A stretch of DNA of 64,000 nucleotides from Bog-473 sp963783245 (GTDB lineage Bacteria > Actinomycetota > Acidimicrobiia > Acidimicrobiales > RAAP-2). Both the position numbers and the translations under genes were made by a program. The stretch lies in NCBI GenBank assembly GCA_963783245.1, contig CAWAMS010000003.1, positions 1 to 64,000 on the forward strand, in the 5' to 3' direction. The notes beneath the pieces are model-generated. The model worked only from the letters and a program-made list of their open reading frames with translations, made no database searches and was not told the DNA's origin. Of the stretch, positions 9,265 through 18,413 are shown in pieces (position 1 is the stretch's first letter; each line of letters begins with the position of its first letter).

Positions 9265-9880
9265 GATTCGTAAGCGAAGTGGCGCCCTCCATGACGCCGA
9301 CCAGATCGGCCACCCATATCGCCAGGCCGAGGGCCGTCCAGCGGCTGACATCGTCATCAATCAACATTTGCGCTTGACCCCCGACGGGCGATTTGTCGGC
9401 GATCGAGAAGGGATGGTCGAACGGGAGGTCGATCCCTGTGTCGCTGCCGCTTAGCGACGCGGACTCGAGGCGGTAGCCACCCGTGACTGATTCGATCACC
9501 AGCGCCGACTTCGCTTCCGCGGCATCGATCGCAACAGCGTCGCGCGCGCGATGGCGAGTGCACCGAGGTCGGTGATCAGCCCCACCGTCTGCCGCCGGTG
9601 CGCCCGCGAGCCGCCAAAGTGGGGCCATTGACACAGATTCAGCGCTTCGCCGGTGTAGCTCCTCGCCAACGCTTGAAACCTCTCCCGCCGACGCCCACGG
9701 TCCCCCTTCCTCATCTGGATTACGCAATTCTCGTCAACTCGATTCGACGACCGCTGCGTCAAGCTGCACCTTCCCTTCGCGATTCGCCAGCTGGGCGACC
9801 TTACCGGGATTCAACCGGTTGGCGACCCGGGCAGCTTCGTCTCGTAGTGCTTTCTGCTCAGCCGAGAAGCGAACGTCCAC
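9254..9880 (-). pseudogene. Acyl-CoA dehydrogenase, N-terminal part only
   Basis: From GTG 9880 the frame reads VRFSAEQKALRDEAARVANR, the classic start of an acyl-CoA dehydrogenase. An in-frame TGA at 9734-9736 stands where tryptophan is expected before RELRNPDEEGGPWASAGE. The middle loses frame over 9550-9650 (another frame reads LITDLGALAIARATL). The first frame then recovers with DDDVSRWTALGLAIWVADLV to a stop at 9254. The FAD-binding and catalytic C-terminal half is missing. A nonsense codon, frame changes and truncation show a dead gene. Confidence 0.65.
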
Positions 9881-9961
9881 CAGTGATCCTACCGATGAAA
9901 CGGTCTATTCGAAGGGGAATTCGAGTCGAAATCGGCGTCAAGGTTAAGCGCAGCACGTTTG

Positions 9962-10733
9962 TCAGCGGTTCTCGACAGCGCCATGGTCGTCGCGGAAGAC
10001 GAGACCGGCATCAAAGAGCTGGTCGTGTTCGGTATAGATGAAGTCGTCCAAGCCAGGGCCTACCCGGAAGAACGCCTTGGTGGCGATCAGCGCGCGTCTC
10101 GGGGCCCGCGGCTACCTGCTCGGCGAGCCCGCGCACCGTTTCTCGAAGCTCGGAGCGAGCAACAACCCGGTTCACCAGGCCGATGTGATCAGCTTCCTCG
10201 GCGGAGATCAACCGACCCGTCAGGCACAGCTCGCGCGCCCAGCCATCACCGATAACCGATCTCAACGGAGTGAACAGCGGTGGACCGCCTTGAGCGATCT
10301 CGGGATGCCCGAAAACAGCATCGTCACTCGCGACGCGCATGTCACACAGGACGCCGACATCCATCCCGGTTCCCAGTGCAAAACCGTGGATCATCGCGAT
10401 AGTTGGGATGCGGAGTCCGAACAACTCGCGATGGAATGCGCTCGATGCAAACTGCAGGGTCCGTCGATCGTCCTCGGAGTCCGAGCCGATCCAGTCCCGG
10501 TCGAGCCCGGAGCAGAAGGCTGGCCCCTCGCCGCCAATGACCACGACGCTTATCGACGTGCCCTGCGACCAAGTGCGGAGGCACGACACGATCTCGTCAA
10601 GCATGTCGGGCGACAGTGCATTCCGTCTCTCCGGTCGGTTCAGCGTCAGCCAGCCGATTTGGTCGGTGACCTCGATCCGGATCGAGGTGGACTCCGCGAC
10701 AACCTTGGGCAGAATGGTCTCGCCCTTATCCAT
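9962..10733 (-). CDS. Enoyl-CoA hydratase/isomerase family, frame change near the 3' end
   Basis: The crotonase fold is clear: the oxyanion-hole segments are GPAFCSGLDRD and HGFALGTGMDVGVLCDMRV. The Glu144-type catalytic glutamate is present in FGHPEIAQGG, so hydratase chemistry is possible. The start is ATG 10733. Near 10105 the open frame slips at a CCCC run and ends at 10011 in nonsense. The alternative frame gives ALIATKAFFRVGPGLDDFIY and stops at 9962, a normal family C-terminus. A single-base indel, natural or technical, is the simplest explanation. Confidence 0.8.
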
Positions 10734-11040
10734 TCACGGGTTTCTAGCACGGGAAGAACAGCTCAGGCTGACGTCCTCGTAGCTGGACACACGGAAGCAA
10801 TAGTCACGTGACGGTGCCGACGCGAATCCCGACCTTCCATCTTTTGAGAGGCAACGACGCAGTCATCGCCGCGGTGATCTTCGTCGTTTCGTCGATGGCG
10901 ACATTCTCGGCGGCGGCGCCGCCCATGTCGGTGAAGCAGTCGAGTCCCTAGCGGGTGCCAGGCTCGCCCGATCTGTCAGGTGAACGCGTCCTTCGCCTTT
11001 TCGGATCGACACCTCCATTAGGAAACTGGTTTCGGTCCGA
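10734..11040. other. Intergenic stretch with an orphan tail
   Basis: On the minus strand, 10804-10949 encodes LDCFTDMGGAAAENVAIDE and ends VGIRVGTVT. It opens directly after a stop and has no start codon at its head. It looks protein-like and may be the C-terminal remnant of a lost gene, but I do not recognise the family. Nothing else is apparent. Confidence 0.3.
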
Positions 11041-11997
11041 TCACGTGCCGGTCCACTCGAGCCTCAAGCCCGGACGAGGCCAGGTCACCCGTGCAAGCTG
11101 TCCCTGCGACGACAGCGTGACGTATGCGGTCCTGAGATCAGGACCACCGAAGCAGATGTTGGTCACCAGACGATCGGGGAAGACCACGAACTCCGTAGTA
11201 CCGTCGAGGTGAAGCACCGTTATCCCGCCGCGGAACAGTGTTCCGACGCAAAGCGAGCCCTCGGCCTCCACTGCGAGCGAGTCGAAGAACGGTGCACCGG
11301 CTGGAGCCGCGAAGAGGTGGCGTCCTTGACCGGTTACCTTGTCGTGCGCTACTACGCCGGGTTTGGTGACACTCCACCTCCAGATTCGACCCGTCGTCGT
11401 GTCGGCAACATAAAGCCAATCACCTTCCGGTGACAGCCCGATGCCGTTTGGTGAGTCGAGTGGATATATCACCTCACGAATCGACGATCCGTCGGGCTGG
11501 GCGTAGTAGACACCGCCCCAGTCCCGGTCACGCTCTCGGTTCTTGCCGCTATCGGTGAACCAGAACCCACCCGCCGCATCGAACACGATGTCATTTGGGG
11601 CGCGGAGAGGATTGTCGTCGCACATGTGGTAGAGCGTCGTTGTTACCCCACTTTCGAGGTCTACCCGTTGAATGCTTCCGCCCACGTAGTCGTCGTTCTG
11701 GTTCACGAGGGAGTTCATGAACCGGTCGCCACTCCGAGCGAAGCGTTGGCCACCGTTGTTACAGACGTAGATGGCTCCATCGGGCCCTATCGCAGCGCCA
11801 TTGGGACCACCGCCGCAGTTGGCAACGACAGCCACGGTGCCGTCCGCGGCTACATGGGAGAGCGTTCCGCTCGCGATCTCGACAACGAGGACTGACCCGT
11901 CAGCGAGGGCAACGGGACCCTCCGGAAAACCGAGGCCGGACGCTATGATGTCGACGTCCATCTCCATCAGTTCAGCCCGTCGGATTCGGCTCGACAT
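11041..11997 (-). CDS. SMP-30/gluconolactonase-like beta-propeller hydrolase
   Basis: The 318-residue product belongs to the SMP-30/gluconolactonase/LRE-like family of six-bladed propellers that hydrolyse lactones. Family marks are GLGFPEGPVALADGSVLVVE at the N-terminus (with the metal-binding glutamate in FPEGP), NDIVFDAAGGFWFTDSG in the middle (the metal-binding asparagine-aspartate region) and SPNGIGLSPEGDWLYVADT. The first ATG (11997) lacks a ribosome site, and an internal ATG at 11967 may be the true start. No sugar genes are nearby, so a lactone from ring or side-chain catabolism is more likely than gluconolactone. Confidence 0.85.
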   Translation of the reverse strand: MSSRIRRAELMEMDVDIIASGLGFPEGPVALADGSVLVVEIASGTLSHVAADGTVAVVANCGGGPNGAAIGPDGAIYVCNNGGQRFARSGDRFMNSLVNQNDDYVGGSIQRVDLESGVTTTLYHMCDDNPLRAPNDIVFDAAGGFWFTDSGKNRERDRDWGGVYYAQPDGSSIREVIYPLDSPNGIGLSPEGDWLYVADTTTGRIWRWSVTKPGVVAHDKVTGQGRHLFAAPAGAPFFDSLAVEAEGSLCVGTLFRGGITVLHLDGTTEFVVFPDRLVTNICFGGPDLRTAYVTLSSQGQLARVTWPRPGLRLEWTGT

Positions 11998-12060
11998 TCG
12001 TCACGGAAGAAGTCGTTGCCGATTTTGGCTTGGCCATATGTGCACCCTCGAGGCTAGTCA

Positions 12061-12092
12061 TACCCGGCCAGCGGTTAGCCGTTGGCCGGGTA
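12061..12092 (-). terminator. Strong hairpin after the 12.2-13.9 kb amidohydrolase
   Basis: TACCCGGCCA at 12061-12070 pairs perfectly with TGGCCGGGTA at 12083-12092. The stem continues through a wobble pair and CGG/CCG to a TTAG tetraloop, giving about 14 pairs. It lies 60 bases beyond the stop of the upstream minus-strand gene. There is no long T run, so it is either a non-canonical terminator or a structured 3' end. Confidence 0.55.
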
Positions 12093-12151
12093 GAACGGCT
12101 GGGTTGGCGAGGTAAAAGGATCCCCAGCAGTAGAGACAGTCGACATCGAGA

Positions 12152-13864
12152 TCATGCGACCGGCCGCGGGCCTCGGCCGGAGTGCAGCATCCGACCTGAA
12201 AGCGCGCCAGTGGGCGAACCATCGACCTGCGTGACAGAGCCGCCGACGACAGTCGCACGAAACCCTCCCGGCGGTCGCGTGAAGCGCTTCGAAGCGCCGG
12301 GCAGGTCGGTCACCAGCTGCTCAGGATCGTGGTGCAACTCTTCGAGGGCGAACACATTCAGATCACCCGCCATTCCGGGCGCAATCGAGCCACGGTCCCG
12401 GATGCCGAACGATCTCGCGGCGAGACCAGTTAATTTGTGGATTGCTCGCTCCAGCGCGAGGTCCCCGCGCTCTCGTACATGACGAGTAAGCACCAGCGTC
12501 GTGTCACCAGCTCCACAGAACAACAGGGCGTGGGCGCCGGCGTCGCTGCCACCGACGAGCGTGGCATTGTCGTCGAGAAGCGAACCGAGGTAGTCGAAAT
12601 CTGTGTCAGCACTGCCTGGCTTGACCAGGCATGGCTGTGCATCGCTCTCGAGCACCCATCGGGCGAGTACTTCGGCCGGATGACCCCCCCACGCTGCGAG
12701 CACCTGAGCGAACGCACCACCTTCAAATCGAACGAGGTCGGGGTTATCGATCTCACTCACCAGAAGCGACCCAACGGCCCCCTTCGGAAACAAGGTGAAT
12801 GCCGTGCTTTCCCAGTCTGCGCGGGCTCGGCCCAACCATCCAGGATCGGTGAGGAGACTTCGCCTTTCGTCACCAGCCGTCTGGCTCATCTCCGCCCATG
12901 CAGGCATCCCAGCAAATAGCAAGGGCGACCCGTCGAACACCACCCGAGTGTCGAGCCCAGCCCGAGGAGACACCTGAGGCCAGAGTTTCGCCCCCTTGGC
13001 GCGCAGGGCCCGGATGTGTTCCATCACCGTGTCGGTCGAATCACGGTTCCGCCGCTGGGCAGGCAATGGCGCGAAAGTCTGGGGGATGCCACGGACCCTG
13101 CATGTCGAGTCGACCTTGTCGATGTCCTTCAAGAACCCCTCTGTACGCATGAACCGGGGTACGTACTGCACGATGCCACGACCGACCCGTTCGAGTGTGG
13201 TGGTGATATCAGACCGCTCCTCCGAGGAGGCCAGCCTGCTCGGAACCCGCCGGCCGGCGCTATCGCTGTCGACGAAGCTCAGCGATACCCCATAGGCCCC
13301 CTCTTCCATACACTCGGCAAGCAAGGCAACGAGCGTCACCCTCTCCTCGCTTGTGGCCTCCCGATCGAACGACTCGTCGCCAAGGACCGACAGGCGCAGG
13401 TTGTTGTGCCCGACCATCGGGGCGATGTTGCAACTCGCACCCTCGACATTGAAGGCGCGCCGGAATTCGGCCCAAGACGACCACGTCCATGGCACTGCTT
13501 CGGCAACAGCGGACACCGGGAGATCCTCGATATAGCAGAACATGTCGACGAGCGAGGCGCGGTCACGGTCCTGTATCGGAGCCAAAGACACCGCGGAGTT
13601 CCCTGTGACCACTGTAGTGACGCCGTGCTGCGGCGAGGGATCCAGAGTGCGGTCCCACCACATGGCTCCGTCGTAGTGGGTGTGGACGTCGATGAACCCC
13701 GGGGTTACGAAGCGGCCTTCGGCGTCGAGGACCTCCTCACCTCCTAGATCAAGGTTATGGCCCACCTCGACGATCCAGCCATCGCGCACACGCACGTCCG
13801 CCTGTACCGCGGGCGACCCAGTACCGTCGATAACCAGTCCACCACGCACGAACAGATCAGCCAT
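12152..13864 (-). CDS. D-aminoacylase-type amidohydrolase
   Basis: ATG 13864 is preceded by AAAGGAAG and opens MADLFVRGGLVIDGTGSP, so I prefer it to the longer frame reaching 13936. The 570-residue protein has the metal motif GFIDVHTHYDGAMWWD near residue 60 and the distal GGSDAGAHALLFCGAG near residue 430. It is complete and undisturbed. The amidohydrolase of the other superfamily branch lies just upstream (13979-14803) in the same orientation, 114 bases away, so the two may share a transcript. Confidence 0.88.
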   Translation of the reverse strand: MADLFVRGGLVIDGTGSPAVQADVRVRDGWIVEVGHNLDLGGEEVLDAEGRFVTPGFIDVHTHYDGAMWWDRTLDPSPQHGVTTVVTGNSAVSLAPIQDRDRASLVDMFCYIEDLPVSAVAEAVPWTWSSWAEFRRAFNVEGASCNIAPMVGHNNLRLSVLGDESFDREATSEERVTLVALLAECMEEGAYGVSLSFVDSDSAGRRVPSRLASSEERSDITTTLERVGRGIVQYVPRFMRTEGFLKDIDKVDSTCRVRGIPQTFAPLPAQRRNRDSTDTVMEHIRALRAKGAKLWPQVSPRAGLDTRVVFDGSPLLFAGMPAWAEMSQTAGDERRSLLTDPGWLGRARADWESTAFTLFPKGAVGSLLVSEIDNPDLVRFEGGAFAQVLAAWGGHPAEVLARWVLESDAQPCLVKPGSADTDFDYLGSLLDDNATLVGGSDAGAHALLFCGAGDTTLVLTRHVRERGDLALERAIHKLTGLAARSFGIRDRGSIAPGMAGDLNVFALEELHHDPEQLVTDLPGASKRFTRPPGGFRATVVGGSVTQVDGSPTGALSGRMLHSGRGPRPVA

Positions 13865-13978
13865 GTTGCTTCCTTTGTAGAGAGACAGCTTTCGCTGCCA
13901 AACGTTCTCGAACGAGGTCTGACGAATCGGTCGCACGGCTCCGACCCCCGGCGTGGCCGGCCGACTGGGGAGGGGAGC

Positions 13979-14803
13979 TCAATGGAAGAACAGTGCTTGG
14001 GCGTTGCCTCGAATGAACAGGTCGAAGCGCTCTTGGTCACGGAAGGGCAGATTCACTGCTTCTTTCATACACCGCGCGAACGACAGCAGCGGATAGTCGC
14101 TGGCGTACATGATCCGCTCAGCACCACGGGTGTTCGCGTAGTCCAGGATCGCCTGCGGGATGTATTTCGGGGCGAACGCCGAGGTCATGTAGTAAAGCCG
14201 CGGATACTTGACCATGAGCTTGACACAGAGCGCTTCCCATGGCTCGCCACCGTGTTGCATCACTACGGTGAGCTCCGGAAAGAAACTGCAAACTTCGTCG
14301 ACCGTCAAAGGATGCTGGTACTTCCCTGGAACCTGCGGGCCAGGTATCCCGACGTTGAGTCCCACAGGTACGCCGAGCTCTGCACACTTCGCATAGACCG
14401 GGTAGTAGCGGGCGTCGTTGTACGGGATCTCCGTCTCAAGTGCGAGCATCCGAATGAGTCGACAATTTTCGGTGCGGACGAGGTCCTCGACGAGACGCAC
14501 AGCGGCCATGCCGCGTCTTGGGTCGACGACCGCAGAGCTGGCGAAGCGGTCGGGGTGGGTGTTGACGGCCTTTCGGACCCAGTCGATGTTGTCCACCCCG
14601 CCGTAGCCCGAGCACATGAGGGCCTTGTTGATGCCCGCCTCGTCCATCTCATCGATCAGTTGCTCTAGCGTTGTCCCCCGTGCGTTCCGGGCCGCCATAT
14701 CCGGGAACAGGTAGGCGACCTCAGCTGCCTTCGCGGCCGGAAGACCGACGTTGGGGTTGACCCAGGCGTCAATGGCACCGCGCTCAAGGCTGAATGGACT
14801 CAT
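13979..14803 (-). CDS. Amidohydrolase_2 family (PF04909) metal-dependent hydrolase or decarboxylase
   Basis: The 274-residue product is a compact TIM-barrel member of the ACMSD/resorcylate-decarboxylase-related family. The usual N-terminal DxHxxEP motif is replaced by IDAWVNPN, so the first metal ligands look altered. The barrel core is good: VGLNVGIPGPQVPGKYQHP, then VVMQHGGEPWEAL with its metal histidine, and the terminal MYASDYPLLSF with the catalytic aspartate. The start is ATG 14803 with GAGGGG upstream. A TACTTAGTA element lies 31 bases before the start. Decarboxylation or C-C bond hydrolysis is more likely than amide hydrolysis. Confidence 0.82.
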   Translation of the reverse strand: MSPFSLERGAIDAWVNPNVGLPAAKAAEVAYLFPDMAARNARGTTLEQLIDEMDEAGINKALMCSGYGGVDNIDWVRKAVNTHPDRFASSAVVDPRRGMAAVRLVEDLVRTENCRLIRMLALETEIPYNDARYYPVYAKCAELGVPVGLNVGIPGPQVPGKYQHPLTVDEVCSFFPELTVVMQHGGEPWEALCVKLMVKYPRLYYMTSAFAPKYIPQAILDYANTRGAERIMYASDYPLLSFARCMKEAVNLPFRDQERFDLFIRGNAQALFFH

Positions 14804-15142
14804 TGGGACATACCCCTCATTAAGGATTTAGGGTACTTAGTATTCGCCCCCCAGTCGATGAGCCTTTACGGAGTGTCCAGACAGCGATTGGTTTCGGGTT
14901 GCGGCGCGAAAACCAGCTCACCGACCGGTCGGTGTGAGTTCCTGATATGGCCGGATCATCCAGTCCGCACTCGAACTCTCCGTGGCCGATGTCGGCAAGT
15001 GCTCGGGACTCGTGGACCGACCGCTTCGAAACCTCCGCCTCCGATGCACCAGGTTGACGGACAGCCAGTCCCCGTGTGGGGGTAAGAAGATCGCAAGTTG
15101 TCCGAAAGACATAGCGACATTTATGGCCGCAAGAACGCACCC
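14804..15142. other. Divergent intergenic stretch
   Basis: This lies between the minus-strand amidohydrolase start and the plus-strand carbonic anhydrase remnant. TACTTAGTA at 14834-14842 resembles the other TACNNNGTA elements of the window. I see no gene: the short frames here lack motifs. Confidence 0.4.
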
Positions 15143-15689
15143 ATGACAATTCGTAGCCTCGGAGAGACGGTCCCCCGGATCGCCCAGACTGTGTGGGTCA
15201 GCGAAGCCGCCTACGTCGTCGGAGATGTCGAGATCGGAGAAGATCCGGGGTGTGACCAGGTGCAGTCATCAGAGATGACTTCGCGCCGATCCGCGTCGAC
15301 CGAAATGCGGTAATCGAGGACAATTGCGTGCTCCACACGGGCGAGCCCATGTCTATCGGCGATGGCAACATCATCGGTCATGCGGCTTTGGTCCACTGCG
15401 CTCGAGTGGGATCGAGTTGGCTGATTGGCAACCAGGCGACGCTTCTCGACCTCGCTGTAGTCGGTGACTTCTGCCTCGTCGCCTCGGGGTCGTCCTCCTT
15501 GAGGGCGTCGACGTGCCGGATCGGTCGTTCCTGGTAGGTACGCTGGCAAGGATCGAGCCCCACACGGAGCACCTTCAGCGCCTGGAAAACCAGGGGCGCT
15601 CCAACGCGGAACTCGGGTCAGGGAAGATGGCACGCCGCTACAGGGAGGCAGGGAAAAACCAGTTTCTTCCTCTGCGGCTCGAATCGTAA
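15143..15689 (+). pseudogene. Gamma-carbonic anhydrase-like hexapeptide-repeat protein, decayed
   Basis: ATG 15143 opens MTIRSLGETVPRIAQTVWV followed by YVVGDVEIGED, the first turns of a left-handed beta-helix. The frame is lost at 15240-15270. It is regained as IRVDRNAVIEDNCVLHTGEP and GDGNIIGHAALVHCARVGSS, which carries the GHxxxxH-type zinc site. It is lost again near 15495 and ends in a third frame with LEGVDVPDRSFLVGTLARIE to the stop at 15689. At least two indels break a gene of normal size (about 180 codons). Confidence 0.75.
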
Positions 15690-15946
15690 GGAGCTGGATA
15701 CAGGTCGCTTTCACCCAGCGTGGACCGCCGAGTGACCAACTCCGGAATTGTCGACATTGGAAGCGCGATCTGGTCCTCGCAAGCTTGAAAGTCCTGCTCC
15801 ATCCCGTTGGAAGGAGCCACAGATCTGTTGGTGCCTTAAGTATGTCGGCACGTTACCGAGACCAACGTTAAAGCAGACACCGGTGCTTGTCGTGATCTCA
15901 CTAGTACGTTGGCAGGCTTCGACCGCCTTCCGGGACCGCGGTACTT

Positions 15947-16174
15947 ATGACGAGTCAAAGTGGCTCATACGTCCCGATGTGGACCAAGCCATCAAGACCG
16001 AAGGCGTCGGTGCCCATGCCGAACCTCATCGACAAGAGCGTGCTGGCCCGCTACGGGCGACCAGAGGAGGGCGCTGAAGTGGCGGCATTCGTGCCTCCAA
16101 TCCCGCCTCCTTCGTCCTTCGTCCGAACAGCTATCGTCGTCGTCGTCGGTGGTTGGATGGCGAAGCTCGCCTGA
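15947..16174 (+). pseudogene. SDR C-terminal fragment
   Basis: The frame encodes LIDKSVLARYGRPEEGAEVA, then AIVVVVGGWMAKLA and a stop. That matches the usual SDR tail (RYGRPEE.AEVAAFLASDPASFVTG..I.VDGGW), with degenerate spelling in the middle. The Rossmann nucleotide-binding half is absent. The fragment abuts an amidohydrolase fragment in the same orientation. Confidence 0.6.
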
Positions 16175-16191
16175 CAACGATGGTGAGTGAA

Positions 16192-16590
16192 GTCATGCCC
16201 CTCGAATCCCCGAGTGAACACCTCAAGCCCCAGCGGCAGGGCATCGGTCCGCAGGGGTCGAAGCCGGACGTCGATCCCGGACGCAGGCTTCGGTACCACG
16301 CGATCATCTTGGTCGACGACCTGGTTGAGCCGCCCCATCTCTTCGAAGGGCACATGCCGGCGAAGTTCGCCGACCGCACCCCTCGTGTCATCGACCGTGA
16401 CGACGGCCCCCACGCATGGCTCCTCGACCAGGTTGTGCTCGACGAGATCGCGGTAAACGCAGTCACGGGGAACGAAATCGACGACAAGTTCATCGAGCCG
16501 ATGCGTTTCGATGTGGTCCGCCGCGGCACCCGGGACATTAAGGCCCGGATCGTGGACATGGACATCGATGGCGTATACGCGTCGAAGACG
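16192..16590 (+). pseudogene. Amidohydrolase_2 N-terminal fragment
   Basis: The segment reads AIILVDDLVEPPHLFEGHMP, then FADRTPRVIDRDDGPHAWLL and later IKARIVDMDIDGVYAS. This is the first quarter of a PF04909 protein like those at 32.7 and 61.8 kb. The metal motif reads VDDLVEPP, so its histidine is lost. After VYAS the frame runs into unrelated sequence to a stop at 16689, and the barrel core is missing. Confidence 0.65.
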
Positions 16591-16692
16591 CGAGAGCGTC
16601 ACGTGCACTCTGCGAGAGCGGGAGAGGGTTCCCTCCCGCTACTCACCGGCCGTGAGCGTGTCGTCAACTCAGCGCACACCTCGCCCTGAGCG

Positions 16693-18117
16693 TCAGAAGC
16701 TCTCGATAGCGGTGGTCTCGGGCGGCGGGACACTGGCAGCCTCCGCGTCGGCTCTAGCTTTCATGGCTTCAGCATCCTCCAGGCGCAGTGCGCCGGTGGT
16801 CACGAGAGCGTCGACGGCATCGGTCCATTGCTGCACGAAGGCCTCCCGCGATGGGTAGAGCGCCCGCAATTCGTCGGCCGTGAACTTTTGAGACCCACCG
16901 AACATCGGCGGGTACTTGGTTTCGAAGGTGATGCCAAGGTGCATGGAGGTCGGCGCCTCCAACTCGGGGAGGCGGATTCCTCCGAGGGCATTTCCAAAGG
17001 CGTCGCGTACGATGGCTGGGCGCGGTTCGACGACGTGTTCGATGCGAGGCTGGTGCGGGGCCGGGGTGCCGTTGATCAGCCAGCTGTTGAGTTGGCGGAG
17101 TGCAGCGTGCTGCACCGGCTGGTAGCTGAGCGGATTGAGGACGACGCCGCGCTCGTCCGGCTTCACCGGCCCGGGCCACACCCCGTGCGGCGTGCCCGCG
17201 ACCTCCCAGAGCCGCCGAGTCTCGTGATCCTCGACGTCGAGCCCGGCGAGCGCCAGCACCTCGAACTCGCTGTTCACGATCACCGTTGGGGTCCCGAGGT
17301 CGGAGCGAAGCGTCGTACGGACGTAGTAGAAGTCCTCACCACCGGCCGTAAGCCTCGGGGCGCGGCCCTCCCACACCGTGAGAAGGAACCCGTCCACGAC
17401 CGGGGCGAGCAGGTGCACGGCGTTGGCGTACGCGACGAGCCGCATCGCCGACTGCGATGCGCCGGCGGCGATTACCCGTTGGACGTCGAGCCCGCCCATG
17501 GGATCAATGTCGCTGCCGCGCGTGGGCCCCACGGCACGCGCCGCTTGAGCGAAGATCTCGAAGGACCCGCGGTCCCCGGGGTGTCGGAGCGGGCCATACC
17601 GCTCCGGGTCCGCCGCCCGAAGCGGCTTGGCGTTCCCCGACGCACTCCGAACCCATCGACCACCGGAAAACCCGTCGATGCCGACCTCCTGAGCCGACAC
17701 TCCGACCCAGACATAGCCCTCGAGAGCCTCGTCGCCCGGACCCAGGCCGCCGAACTCGTAGCCTGCCGACACGTTCTGCCAGTTGAGGACGACGGTGCCG
17801 TTGAACGCAGCCGGATTCCGGGGGCGGACGACGAGAATCCGAGTGAGATAAGGCGCCGAGGGTCCTGCGACCGCGGCCCACCGTCCATCCTCCGGGTAGT
17901 CGGTACCGAGCACCGTGTCATAGGCGACGGTAATCCCACCGAGGTAGAACTCCTCGACGACGTAGCCAGTGCTCGTCACGTCGAAGCGTGGCCCACCCCA
18001 CGGCGGGTTCGAGCCCTGCACCGGCCCGATCACCTCCGGTACCAGAGCACTCGTCGTCACGCCGCCACCGGTCGCACCCGCCAGATCGAAAGCCGGACAA
18101 AGGCCGTAGGCAACCAA
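16693..18117 (-). CDS. Alpha/beta-hydrolase domain protein (PF20091-like)
   Basis: The product of up to 474 residues resembles the large actinobacterial 'alpha/beta hydrolase domain' proteins. The nucleophile elbow is AAGASQSAMRLVAYANAVH around residue 218. Earlier, ILVVRPRNPAAFNGTVVLNW and LEGYVWVGVSAQEVGIDGF are hallmark strands. The open frame begins at TTG 18117, but conserved sequence starts near VTTSALVPEVIGP, so GTG 18060 is a likely start. It is intact, unlike its neighbours. A carboxylester or lactone substrate is probable. Confidence 0.75.
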   Translation of the reverse strand: MVAYGLCPAFDLAGATGGGVTTSALVPEVIGPVQGSNPPWGGPRFDVTSTGYVVEEFYLGGITVAYDTVLGTDYPEDGRWAAVAGPSAPYLTRILVVRPRNPAAFNGTVVLNWQNVSAGYEFGGLGPGDEALEGYVWVGVSAQEVGIDGFSGGRWVRSASGNAKPLRAADPERYGPLRHPGDRGSFEIFAQAARAVGPTRGSDIDPMGGLDVQRVIAAGASQSAMRLVAYANAVHLLAPVVDGFLLTVWEGRAPRLTAGGEDFYYVRTTLRSDLGTPTVIVNSEFEVLALAGLDVEDHETRRLWEVAGTPHGVWPGPVKPDERGVVLNPLSYQPVQHAALRQLNSWLINGTPAPHQPRIEHVVEPRPAIVRDAFGNALGGIRLPELEAPTSMHLGITFETKYPPMFGGSQKFTADELRALYPSREAFVQQWTDAVDALVTTGALRLEDAEAMKARADAEAASVPPPETTAIESF

Positions 18118-18413
18118 GAGGCGGTCGTCGCACTACGCAACCAAACTCTGCCAACTCCCAAGGCGGCGCGTCGCGGGCCCAACAGCGGTCGGTGGCCGGC
18201 CGAATCGAACGTCTCGAGCATGCTGTCCATCTTTGCCCGAATATCTGACGTGTGTCGTCGATCGCCGCTTCGGACGCGCCGGCCACCACGTTCGCTGGCT
18301 TGACAGCGCGTTCGGTCTTCGGAGGGCAAGCTTTGGCCTCCGGCCAGAGTCGCGCGGACTATGTCGCGTCCTTCGGAGGGGTCGTCTGCCGTATTTTGCC
18401 AGCACTGAATACT

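Noticed and set aside
16828..18303. 491-codon plus-strand open frame
   Set aside because: It is antisense to the alpha/beta hydrolase at 16693-18117, which has clear motifs. Its own translation is rich in R, H, P and E without a domain. Long antisense frames are expected at this GC content.
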